This document shows positions 8,415 through 16,700 of a stretch of 20,524 bases of DNA, piece after piece. Under the pieces are notes generated by a model. It was given only the letters and a program-made list of their open reading frames with translations. It searched no databases and was not told the origin of the DNA. Within the stretch, counting starts at the first letter, position 1, and the number at the start of each line of letters is the position of its first letter. The stretch comes from Flavobacteriales bacterium (GTDB lineage Bacteria > Bacteroidota > Bacteroidia > Flavobacteriales_D > Crocinitomicaceae): assembly GCA_009926905.1 (NCBI GenBank), contig RFNX01000174.1:1-20524 (forward strand), read 5' to 3'. A program made the position numbers and the translations under genes.

Positions 8415-8708
8415 TTAAAAACGATTTCCAGTTCTATTATCAATTAGAGTTAATATGGTAAGTGTAAATTCGTCAAAAGTATAAATTGCTGAGACATGAG
8501 GATGAACTAAACCCAATCTGCAAAATAAAAATTTAGTTGATTCTTGATATGTTTTTGGAAAGTGTGCAATCACATTTTCAAATTCTTGGAGCGATTTCAT
8601 AAAATCAGCAACTGAATTTTCACCAAAATTAATACTCAAACAATCTCTGATTTCATCAACTTTATCTTTAGCTTCTTTCGTCCAAAAGATAGATAACTTA
8701 ATTTCCAT
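8415..8708 (-). CDS. RelE/ParE-superfamily toxin
   Basis: 97-residue small protein resembling type II toxins of the RelE/ParE superfamily. SIFWTKEAKDKVDEIRDCL (6-24) is the typical opening strand and helix of the fold (usually written as W...A...L..I..YI). FENVIAHFPKTYQES (about 47-61) and the final strands IYTFDEFTLTILTLIDNRTGNRF fit the core sheet and the basic C-terminal end (N91, R92, N95, R96). ParE-like members attack DNA gyrase and RelE-like ones cut mRNA on the ribosome; the sequence alone does not decide. Its ATG lies inside the end of the upstream antitoxin gene (11-base overlap), the classic antitoxin-first arrangement. It is complete, with no sign of decay. Confidence 0.82.
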   Translation of the reverse strand: MEIKLSIFWTKEAKDKVDEIRDCLSINFGENSVADFMKSLQEFENVIAHFPKTYQESTKFLFCRLGLVHPHVSAIYTFDEFTLTILTLIDNRTGNRF

Positions 8709-8922
8709 AAGCCTTCCAAAAATCTTCGCTCGAAATTACTTTTTTGTCATTCATTTCAGAAATTCCCCTTTTCAACGATTCAAGTTGATCATCAGTAAGT
8801 TTTTCAGCCCAATCCTCAACTATTGTTGCCTTTTTAAACTGCATCAAAGTAGATAGTATGCGCATATCTTCAATGGAATTTAGCCACTCCAATAATTCAA
8901 CTTTCAAACTTTGTGCTTTCAT
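8698..8922 (-). CDS. Antitoxin of the adjacent RelE/ParE-type toxin
   Basis: 74-residue acidic protein, inferred to be the antitoxin because it precedes and overlaps the toxin gene by 11 bases. The N-terminal half (SLKVELLEWLNSIEDMRIL) is helical, resembling the MKxxLIxWIxxLxDxxxL openings found in many Bacteroidota antitoxin-like small proteins. The C-terminal half, LTDDQLESLKRGISEMNDKKVISSEDFWKAYGN (42-74), looks like the toxin-neutralising tail common in these pairs (Ser/Glu-rich helix, VIS-E-W-KYG ending). A separate DNA-binding motif is not obvious, so autoregulation is uncertain. The ATG is about 14 bases from a good -7 box, giving a very short leader. Confidence 0.75.
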   Translation of the reverse strand: MKAQSLKVELLEWLNSIEDMRILSTLMQFKKATIVEDWAEKLTDDQLESLKRGISEMNDKKVISSEDFWKAYGN

Positions 8923-8935
8923 AAATCAAATTTAA

Positions 8936-8963
8936 CAAAGTTAATTTAGAATCACAAACGCAA
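8936..8963 (-). promoter_or_regulatory. Promoter of the toxin-antitoxin operon
   Basis: On the minus strand, TTG at 8963-8961, a 17-base spacer, and TAACTTTG at 8943-8936 match the Bacteroidota -33/-7 promoter pattern (TTTG ... TAnnTTTG), with the -7 box exact. It is 14 bases from the antitoxin ATG, so transcripts would start very near the start codon. Confidence 0.55.
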
Positions 8964-9003
8964 TTGTTTTGCATTAATTACCTTTACTTACATTTCTCAG
9001 CTT

Positions 9004-9339
9004 ATGAATGACTTAAAAATTAATGAAAGTCTTACCAATTTTGATTTCGTTGAAAAAACGATGGCTCAGATTTCAAAAGATTTCAATCGCAGTGGCATTG
9101 ATTTTGAATTTCAATTGCAATCAAATTTACCTCTGAAAGAGCAAGTAGTATCTGAAATTAGACATGCGATTGTGAAACTTTCAAGCACAGAATTACAACA
9201 GTTTATTTACACCATCGACTTGAACGAAAACGACTTTTTGAAAGCTGTGACAATAAACGATGATTTACTTACTTTATCAGAAAGAATATTGCAGCGAGAA
9301 GCATTGAAAGTATTTATCAAAATCAATTATCAAGGATGA
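9004..9339 (+). CDS. Uncharacterised 111-residue protein
   Basis: I do not recognise a named family. The predicted protein is 111 residues, soluble, with no signal peptide or membrane segment, and appears mostly helical. Visible segments are NFDFVEKTMAQISKDF (12-27), EQVVSEIRHAIVKLSSTELQQFIYTIDLNENDFLKAV (46-82) and a C-terminal LSERILQREALKVFIKINY. The layout (a Leu/Ile-rich helix, then a ...YxIDLNE... segment and a final RI.QREA.K.F helix) recalls short conserved hypothetical proteins of Bacteroidota, but that is a memory-based impression. Codon and base use match its neighbours, so it looks like a resident gene. It lies 112 bases before dnaN, which has its own candidate promoter. A weak promoter (TTTG at 8968-8971, TACATTTC at 8989-8996) would start transcription almost at its ATG. 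Confidence 0.7.
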   Translation: MNDLKINESLTNFDFVEKTMAQISKDFNRSGIDFEFQLQSNLPLKEQVVSEIRHAIVKLSSTELQQFIYTIDLNENDFLKAVTINDDLLTLSERILQREALKVFIKINYQG

Positions 9340-9402
9340 AAGAATAAATTAATCATAAAATTTGCCCAATTTCTCGCTTTTTCACCACGATTACAATGAA
9401 AA

Positions 9403-9434
9403 TTGCTGAAATACGAGTTGATTTATTATTTTTG
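9403..9434 (+). promoter_or_regulatory. Candidate dnaN promoter
   Basis: TATTTTTG at 9427-9434 matches the Bacteroidota -7 box TAnnTTTG exactly. A TTG at 9403-9405, 21 bases upstream, can serve as the -33 element. The dnaN ATG is at 9452, so the predicted leader is only around ten bases, without a Shine-Dalgarno sequence. Confidence 0.55.
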
Positions 9435-9451
9435 TACCAAATAAATTTTGT

Positions 9452-10570
9452 ATGAATTTTATAACGTCTAGCACATCTCTTTTACGCCATTTACAAAGTA
9501 TCTCAGGAGTTCTAAATACAAGCAATAACTTACCAATTTTGGATAATTTTTTATTTGAAATTCAAGATGGTCAATTGAAAGTTTCTGCTTCGGATTTAGA
9601 GACAACAATGATCACGACTCTGGAAATTCAATCAGAAGACAATGGCAAAATTGCAGTTCCAGCTAAGTTGATTTTGGATATTTTGAAAAATCTTCCAGAA
9701 CAACCTTGCACGTTTAGAGTGAATCCCGTAAACTACGAAATTGAGATTACTTACGATAACGGTAATTCGCAAATGGTAGGTCACAACGGTGATGAATTCC
9801 CAAAATTACCAAACATCGAAAACAAAAATTCAATCAAAGTGTCGGGAGACATTATAGCAAAAGCAGTAAACAAAACACTTTTTGCTACTGGAAACGATGA
9901 TTTGCGTCCTGTGATGAGTGGGGTTTATTGCCATTTCACACCGGGCGATATTACCTTCGTTGCAACAGATGCCCACAAATTGGTTCGCTACAGAAGAACG
10001 GACGCAGAAGCAAATGGAAGTTCAGCTTTTATTTTGCCAAAAAAACCGTTGAACATGTTGAAAGCAAATTTACGTGGTGATGAAGAAATTTTGCTAGAAT
10101 ACAATGAAACAAACGCAATTTTCACTTTCAATGACATTACTTTAGTTTGTCGTTTAATTGAAGGGAAATATCCCAATTACGAAGCGGTAATTCCAAAAGA
10201 AAATCCAAATGTATTGACTGTTGATCGAAATCATTTATTGAGTTCGATGAAACGCGTTTCGATTTTCGCTAATAAAACAACACACCAAATCAAACTTAAA
10301 ATTGCTGGTTCAGAATTGGTTTTATCTGCTGAAGATTTAGATTTCTCAAATAAAGGACAAGAAAGATTAACATGTTCTTACGACGGTGACGATATGGAAA
10401 TTGGATTCAACTCACGTTTCTTAATCGAAATGTTAGGAAATTTAGATTCTACAGAAGTACAACTAGCAATGAGCGAACCAAGCAGAGCAGGTTTGTTGAC
10501 ACCAGCAACTTATGCCAACGAAAACGAAGACATTTTGATGTTGGTAATGCCTGTAATGCTTAACAGATAA
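9452..10570 (+). CDS. dnaN: DNA polymerase III beta subunit (sliding clamp)
   Basis: 372-residue sliding clamp, the ring-shaped dimer that holds DNA polymerase III on the template and docks other repair and replication proteins. The sequence opens MNFITSSTSLLRHLQSISGVLNTSNNLPILDNF, the classic clamp start, with three repeated clamp domains of about 120 residues each. KIAVPAKLILDILKNLPEQP and FVATDAHKLVRYR (domain 2) are typical, as is the C-terminal MLVMPVMLNR, which forms part of the partner-binding groove and ends normally. The length is standard. dnaN is next to rlmN (8 bases) rather than dnaA or recF, which are absent from this window. It appears to have its own promoter. Confidence 0.98.
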   Translation: MNFITSSTSLLRHLQSISGVLNTSNNLPILDNFLFEIQDGQLKVSASDLETTMITTLEIQSEDNGKIAVPAKLILDILKNLPEQPCTFRVNPVNYEIEITYDNGNSQMVGHNGDEFPKLPNIENKNSIKVSGDIIAKAVNKTLFATGNDDLRPVMSGVYCHFTPGDITFVATDAHKLVRYRRTDAEANGSSAFILPKKPLNMLKANLRGDEEILLEYNETNAIFTFNDITLVCRLIEGKYPNYEAVIPKENPNVLTVDRNHLLSSMKRVSIFANKTTHQIKLKIAGSELVLSAEDLDFSNKGQERLTCSYDGDDMEIGFNSRFLIEMLGNLDSTEVQLAMSEPSRAGLLTPATYANENEDILMLVMPVMLNR

Positions 10571-10578
10571 AACTTTCT

Positions 10579-11658
10579 ATGCTTCAGGGTAAAAAAAACA
10601 TTCGTGAATTTTCCTTGGAGGAATTACAAAACGTAATAAAAGAAATCGGCGAAAAATCGTTTCGTGCCAATCAAGTTTATGAATGGTTATGGAAGAAAAA
10701 TGTACATTCATTTGATGAAATGAGCAACCTCAGCATCGCATTCAGAAGTTTACTAAATGAACATTTCTATATTGATGCGATTCATGTCGAAGACGAGCAA
10801 ATCAGCAAAGACAAAACCATTAAATGTGCCTTCGGAATTGAAGAAGGAAAAATAGTTGAAGGTGTTTTAATTCCCACAACTTCAAGAATGACGGCTTGCA
10901 TTTCTTCTCAAGTAGGATGCAGTTTGTCATGTACGTTTTGTGCAACTGGAAGATTGAAATTGTTGCGAAATTTAACAGCTGGTGAAATTGTGGATCAAGT
11001 CGTTTATTTAAAAAATCAAGCAGAACAACGCTACAATACTCCTTTGACGAATATCGTTTATATGGGAATGGGCGAACCGTTGTTGAATTACAAAAATGTG
11101 GTGCGTTCCTGCGAAATCATCAGTTCTGATAAAGGATTGGGAATGTCGCCAAAGAGAATTACAGTTTCTACGGCTGGTATTGCTAAAATGATTCGTAAAC
11201 TTGGCGACGACGATGTAAAGTTCAATTTAGCACTTTCACTGCACGCTGCAAACGACGAAAAGCGCAACAAAATAATGGAAATCAATGAATCAAATAACTT
11301 AGCAGAATTGAGCGAAGCTTTGATTTATTTCCATGAAAAAACAGGAAGTCGTGTGACTTTTGAATACATTATTTTCAAAGATTTCAACGATTCTTTGGAA
11401 GATGCAGCAGATTTGGCACGTTTTACAAAATGTGTTCCATGCAAAATAAATATTATTGAATACAACCCAATTGACGATGGAGAATTCCAACAAGCTGACG
11501 CGAAAAAAGTAGATGCTTTTGCTGCTTTTCTTGAATCGAAAAATCTAATTGTGAATGTTCGTCGCAGTCGCGGTAAAGACATTGATGCAGCTTGTGGGCA
11601 ATTGGCTAATAAAAACAAAGCGATTGCTTCTTTTGATAGAATTTTAAAATCAAAGTAA
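10579..11658 (+). CDS. rlmN: 23S rRNA (adenine-C2)-methyltransferase RlmN
   Basis: 359-residue radical SAM enzyme that methylates C2 of A2503 in 23S rRNA and usually also A37 of some tRNAs, using two SAM molecules. The iron-sulfur motif CSLSCTFC (C114, C118, C121) has the CxxxCxxC spacing. C107 (TACISSQ) and C339 (DAACGQL) are placed like the two catalytic cysteines of the Escherichia coli enzyme; the latter carries the methyl during transfer. YMGMGEPLLN and LSLHAAND are conserved family blocks. The N-terminal LEELQNVIKEIGEKSFRANQVYEWLW matches the accessory RNA-binding domain. The gene follows dnaN by 8 bases and is very likely in the same transcript. Confidence 0.98.
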   Translation: MLQGKKNIREFSLEELQNVIKEIGEKSFRANQVYEWLWKKNVHSFDEMSNLSIAFRSLLNEHFYIDAIHVEDEQISKDKTIKCAFGIEEGKIVEGVLIPTTSRMTACISSQVGCSLSCTFCATGRLKLLRNLTAGEIVDQVVYLKNQAEQRYNTPLTNIVYMGMGEPLLNYKNVVRSCEIISSDKGLGMSPKRITVSTAGIAKMIRKLGDDDVKFNLALSLHAANDEKRNKIMEINESNNLAELSEALIYFHEKTGSRVTFEYIIFKDFNDSLEDAADLARFTKCVPCKINIIEYNPIDDGEFQQADAKKVDAFAAFLESKNLIVNVRRSRGKDIDAACGQLANKNKAIASFDRILKSK

Positions 11659-11662
11659 GGAC

Positions 11663-11684
11663 ATTCGTTTTATTATCAACGAAT
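11663..11684 (+). terminator. Weak hairpin after rlmN
   Basis: ATTCGTT (11663-11669) and AACGAAT (11678-11684) form a perfect 7-bp stem with an eight-base loop, five bases after the rlmN stop. It is AT-rich and lacks a strong T-tract, so termination is only a suggestion. Confidence 0.35.
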
Positions 11685-11768
11685 TAATATTTACAAAATT
11701 TCACTTTTTACAAAGCTTCATTCAACTAAAAAGTAGTACTTTCAACATTGAAAAATAAATAAATCCAA

Positions 11769-12527
11769 ATGATTAAAGTCAGTGATTTAACCAAAGAATT
11801 CCCTTTGTCAAGACAGCAAAGAAAGGAATTGAATACAGAAGATAGAATAGCATTAGCCGTTGACCATATCAGTTTTGAATGTCAGCCAGGGAAAGTTTTC
11901 TCTTTACTTGGTCCAAATGGCGCTGGAAAAACGACAACTCTTCGTATGCTTTCAACCATCTTCACTCCAACTTCGGGAACCATTGAAATTGCTGGAATCG
12001 ACGCTGTGAAATATCCACAAGAAGCACGCAAAAAAATAGGTTTTTTAACTGGATCAACTGGACTTTACGCACGATTGACACCGATTGAAGTAATCGATTA
12101 TTTTGCTTCTCTTTACAATGTTCCAAGTGCTGAACGTGAAGAACGTAAAAAATACCTATTCGATTTACTGAACATGAACGACTTTCTAAATAAACGAATT
12201 GGAAAATTAAGTACGGGAATGAAACAAAAAGTTTCCATTTGCCGCACGATGATTCACGATCCTGAAGTGGTAGTTTTCGATGAGCCAACAAGCGGTTTGG
12301 ACGTAATTACAGCAGAAAACATCATCAAACTCATTCGCGATTGTAAAGACAAAAACAAAACAGTAATTTTTTCAAGTCATATCATGAGTGAAGTAGATTT
12401 GCTATGCGATGATTTGGCAATCATTCACAAAGGGAAAATAAAATACGAAGGAACGATGCACGATTTTAGAACCAATATGGTTGAATCAAATCTTACCGCT
12501 GAATTCATTCGAATAGTACAATCTTAA
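11769..12527 (+). CDS. ABC transporter ATP-binding protein, NatA-like
   Basis: 252-residue ATPase subunit that powers an ABC exporter, paired with the permease gene 10 bases downstream. Walker A is GPNGAGKTT (48-56), the signature is LSTGMKQ (147-153), Walker B is VVVFDE (167-172) with catalytic E172, D-loop SGLD (175-178) and switch H204 (SSH). The Q-loop area reads GFLTGSTGLYARLT, lacking the usual Gln; this is seen in NatA-like proteins and is not obviously a defect. The general form matches NatA, the ATPase of the sodium-exporting NatAB system of Bacillus, and Bacteroidota homologues are usually annotated that way. The substrate is inferred only from similarity. It follows rlmN after 110 bases, with no clear promoter there. 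Confidence 0.93.
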   Translation: MIKVSDLTKEFPLSRQQRKELNTEDRIALAVDHISFECQPGKVFSLLGPNGAGKTTTLRMLSTIFTPTSGTIEIAGIDAVKYPQEARKKIGFLTGSTGLYARLTPIEVIDYFASLYNVPSAEREERKKYLFDLLNMNDFLNKRIGKLSTGMKQKVSICRTMIHDPEVVVFDEPTSGLDVITAENIIKLIRDCKDKNKTVIFSSHIMSEVDLLCDDLAIIHKGKIKYEGTMHDFRTNMVESNLTAEFIRIVQS

Positions 12528-12537
12528 AAACTAAAAC

Positions 12538-13728
12538 ATGATTTTCAAAATATTCAAAAAAGAACTGATTGATACTTTACGCGATCGTCGCACATTGATG
12601 ATGATGCTAATTATTCCGATTTTAGTTTTCCCAATCATCATGAATGTTTTTGTTGGCATTTCAGCTTCCTATCAAGAGGAAGTTGCTGTAAAAACGTTAA
12701 AAATTGGAATTGTTGGTGATGAAAACTCCTATTTCGCTAAAGAATTGAATGAAATTCCAAAGGAAATGGGAGCGAAAAAGTTGGTGTTTTTCAAAGATTC
12801 CGTTTCATTGATGAACGAATTAAAAAAAGACAGCATTCAACTTGGAATCATTACTGAAAAATCATTCGACCAAACGTTAGCATCTCAATTTCCTGCGAAA
12901 GTGACTTGGTATTTTGACGCAACAGAAATGGGAATCAATGAAAGAGCCGAGCAATATATGAAAATTATTGAGGTGAAAGCGCAACAAAAACGTTACGATG
13001 AATTGGAAGTTGATTTCAGAAAAGTGACTCCTTTCCAAACGGCATATCAAAACATAGCAAGTGACAAAAAAATGGTGGGGCAAATTGCCGGAGGTTTTTT
13101 ACCTTATATTTTCATCGCCTTTGGTTTTATAGGTTGTATGTATCCTGCAATTGATTTGTTTACTGGTGAAAAAGAAAGAGGCACAATTGAAACATTATTG
13201 ACGACGCCTGTGGCTCGCTGGCAGATTCTTTTCGGTAAAATGTTGGTAGTAGTACTTTCAGGTTTATTAGCTTCAAGTGCTGCATTATTGGGATTGTTCC
13301 TTTCTATAGAATTTTTAGATGTCGTTGACAACAAAGAAATCTTGAAAATAGTTCATGAAGTTTTAAGCCCAATGTTCATTGTTTCAATGTTCAGTTTACT
13401 TTTTCCTTTAACAATTTTCTTTGCTGGAGTTATGATTCCGATTGCAGTTTACGCAAAAACGTTTAAAGAAGCCCAAAGTATTATCACACCATTGAATATT
13501 GTGATGGTACTACCGGCGATGGTTGGTTTCTTTCCTGGAATCGAATTGAATTTTGTTACTGCCTGTATTCCAGTTGTAAATGTGGTTTTAGCTACCAAAG
13601 ATTTAATCTCAGGAACACTTGATTTTACTTATTTGGTACTAAGCTTTAGTGTGATGGTTGTTTTAGCATTCATTGCTGTAATGATTTCATATCGACAATT
13701 TGGCAAAGAAACGAATGTGGTAGTTTAA
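12538..13728 (+). CDS. ABC-2 type permease, NatB-like
   Basis: 396-residue membrane subunit of the ABC exporter. It has a cytoplasmic N-terminal helix (FKIFKKELIDTLRDRRTL), a first membrane segment (about 20-41), a large extracytoplasmic domain (about 43-180) and then a block of membrane helices (about 184-202, 232-258, 278-302, 315-335 and 363-385). EKERGTIETLLTTPVARWQI (211-230) is the conserved cytoplasmic coupling motif of NatB/ABC-2 exporters. The large external domain after helix 1 is typical of NatB-type permeases. It is probably translated from the same message as the ATPase (10-base gap). Its physiological substrate (Na+, a drug or another small compound) cannot be fixed from sequence. 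Confidence 0.92.
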   Translation: MIFKIFKKELIDTLRDRRTLMMMLIIPILVFPIIMNVFVGISASYQEEVAVKTLKIGIVGDENSYFAKELNEIPKEMGAKKLVFFKDSVSLMNELKKDSIQLGIITEKSFDQTLASQFPAKVTWYFDATEMGINERAEQYMKIIEVKAQQKRYDELEVDFRKVTPFQTAYQNIASDKKMVGQIAGGFLPYIFIAFGFIGCMYPAIDLFTGEKERGTIETLLTTPVARWQILFGKMLVVVLSGLLASSAALLGLFLSIEFLDVVDNKEILKIVHEVLSPMFIVSMFSLLFPLTIFFAGVMIPIAVYAKTFKEAQSIITPLNIVMVLPAMVGFFPGIELNFVTACIPVVNVVLATKDLISGTLDFTYLVLSFSVMVVLAFIAVMISYRQFGKETNVVV

Positions 13729-13765
13729 ATCTGAAATTCATAGGAAATTCTTAGAAACTCATTTT

Positions 13766-16700
13766 TTACTTCACTATGTTAACATGACCTGTTAATTGAT
13801 GCTTGTGATTTAAAAAATCTACATAAGTTAATTTCCAAGTATAAGTTCCGTCTTGGCAAACTCTTCCTCGATATGTTCCATCCCAAAATTCCTCGGTTGA
13901 ATTCAAAGTTTTTATCAATTCACCCCAGCGATTGAATATTAAACATTCCATATCTTTTAAATTTCCTCCGTAAATTCTGAAAACATCGTTTATCCCGTCA
14001 TTATTCGGAATGAAAGTATTTGGGACATAAATCGTTGCGTCGTAATAAATGTTTACATAACTTGAATTTTTACATCCATTTACATCCGTAAAATACACAT
14101 AATATGTTACTTCTTGATTGGGTGTCGCAATTGGATTTGGACAATTTGTACACGATAAATATTCAGCGGGAGTCCAAGTAATGGTACCCGGAATATGTGT
14201 TATTGCTTCCAATTGAATTTGGTCGTCAAAGAAGGCATAAACATCACTTGTTACTGAAAGTGAAGGATAAGAATAAAGTCCAACTTCAACATAAGCAGTA
14301 TCATAACAGCCATTTAAATCGGTTCCAATAACAGCATAATTCGTACTTACCGATGGTCTAACTTCTACAAAATTTCCATTTTGACTTACAACAGTATTAA
14401 ATGGTATCCATTGGTATGATAAAGCTCCATTTGCCCATAAAGTTGCTGTTTGTCTTGGACATATTATTGTATCGTTACCCGCAGTAATATTTGCTTCAAC
14501 AATTTGAATTAGCACTGAATCCATTACAAAACCACAAGCATTACTAACTTGACAATAGTACCATCTTTCTGTTGGAGGATTTACAGTTACTAAAGGACCA
14601 TTTATAGTATCAATGAACTCATTTGGACTCCATAAATAACCGTCGCCTCCAGAATTTAAAATTCCAATTTGACTGTTTTTGCACATTTCCATTGTATCTG
14701 GTAAATTGGAAATTGGAAGACTAAAAAACACTGAAATACTGGTAGAATCGACCAAAACACATCCTTCCGGACTTGTCAATGTTGCTGTATAAGTTATTGA
14801 TGAATCTGGAATTGCTATGGGATTAAATGAATTTATGTTATTTAAAAAGGTAGAAGGCGACCATGAAATTGTCCCATTTCCGACAGCATTTAACTGAATA
14901 TTACCGCCTAAACAAATACTTGTATCTGGTGGCAATGTCAGTGTATTATTTATGACAGGCAAAACAACACTAAGAGTTTGTGAGCCACAACTATCTGAAA
15001 TTACCACAGTAAATGTTGTAGTTGTTTGAATGGTTGCTGTAGGATTAGATACATTAGGATTGTTTAATAAATTAGCAGGAGACCAACTATACGTGCTACC
15101 TCCATAAGCATCAAATTGATAACTTCCTCCAGGACAAATTGGAGTGGACGGTTGAACTACACCTCCAGCAAATGCACCAACATTAACCGTAACTGTAACT
15201 GAGTCAGAACTATAACAACCACTTGTATCATAAACTATTAGTTCAACATTGTATGACCCTGGTGTGGTATATTGGTAGATTGGTTCAAAATCTGTTGAAG
15301 AATTGCCATCTCCAAAATCCCAATAGTAAGCATTCCCGTTTGTACTATTGTTTTGAAAATAAACAGACTGTGGAATACAAATCAAAGGCTCAGGCTGAGC
15401 TGCAGCCGCATCAATGGAACTTAGTTCAAATTTAAAGGTTGCCATGTTACAATTGGAACTTTCATTGGTGGGTGACCAACTTCCAGGTGTGCTCGTAAAA
15501 CCGTTGGGATTACCACCACAAGCACCGCAAACAGCATGATATATTCTTCCAGATTTATCAAAACGACTAGTTCCACCGTCCACATGGTTGTGACTTCCCG
15601 TCAAACCACCCATGTAGGTTGCGTATTTCAATGTGGCCGCATCTTGGCTTAGAACTGCAAGGTAAAAATTACTACCATTCGTGCTTGATTGAAAAGCTCC
15701 TGGAGTACATGCAAATCCACTAGACGTTGAATAGGTTGCTTGCCCATAACTTGAGTTCAAAGTTCCACCCCAACCTGCTAAATAAATGTCATAACAATTT
15801 GAAACTAAAAAGGCAGTTGGTGAAATTTCTACGTGTCCATGACCTCCACCAATCATGGTTGTCCATGGAACGTTAATCAAATCTTGGGTATATTTTCTTA
15901 TAAACTGGCCAGAATTTGGTGTTCCGAAACAGCCTGGAGAAATTTGCCAGGAAGATTCCGTTTGACCATAAACGTAAACAAAATTATCAATGTCTGTTTG
16001 CACAAAATACGTTTGATCGTACTCATTCATTCCCATATAGGTTCCAGAAAGTGTAGCTCCAGTCAAACCATTTTTTCTTACGACATATCCGTCAGAAAGT
16101 CCACCATTGAAACTTAAATCATTTCCTGAAGTAATTGGTAAATTCGAAGAAGTTGTTCCACCAGCAACATAAACAGTTCCGTTTGCACTTACAGTTATTG
16201 AATTCCCAGTTTCCAATCCCTCGCCTCCGAAGTAGGTACTCCATGTCAAAGCACTTAGATTGGGAGGTAATTTGAAAATAACTGCATCTTGATTACCTGC
16301 AATCGAAGTTTGATTTCCACTTGTTGTTGGAAAGTTACTTGATGCTGTTGTACTTGATATATATACGTTTTGATTGGCATCTAAGGTAATTTCTCCTCGA
16401 AATTGATCACCATAATTATAGTGTAAAGAATTGGTATTTAACCCGTCGGTTCCTGAACCACCAACAAAAGTTGAGGCTAATAATTGTGTTCCATTCGCAC
16501 TTAAACGTGCAACATAAATGTCCGCTCCATTAAATTCTAAAGAGTTTTCTGTAACGCTTGGTCCACCATTAAAAGAATTATCATAAGGTGTTCCAGCCAT
16601 TGGGAAATTTGAAGATGAAGTTGCTCCATAAATGTATAATTCACCATTAGGCGCACAAACAATACTGTGAGGCGTTTCATTTCCACTACCACCTATATAG

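Noticed and set aside
12030..12070. Missing Q-loop glutamine in the ABC ATPase as a sign of inactivation
   Set aside because: NatA-like ATPases vary here, and all other catalytic motifs are intact, so I do not treat it as a defect.
13729..13765. Terminator between the ABC permease and the large surface protein gene
   Set aside because: The 37-base gap has a repeated GAAATTC but no stem-loop that I could support.
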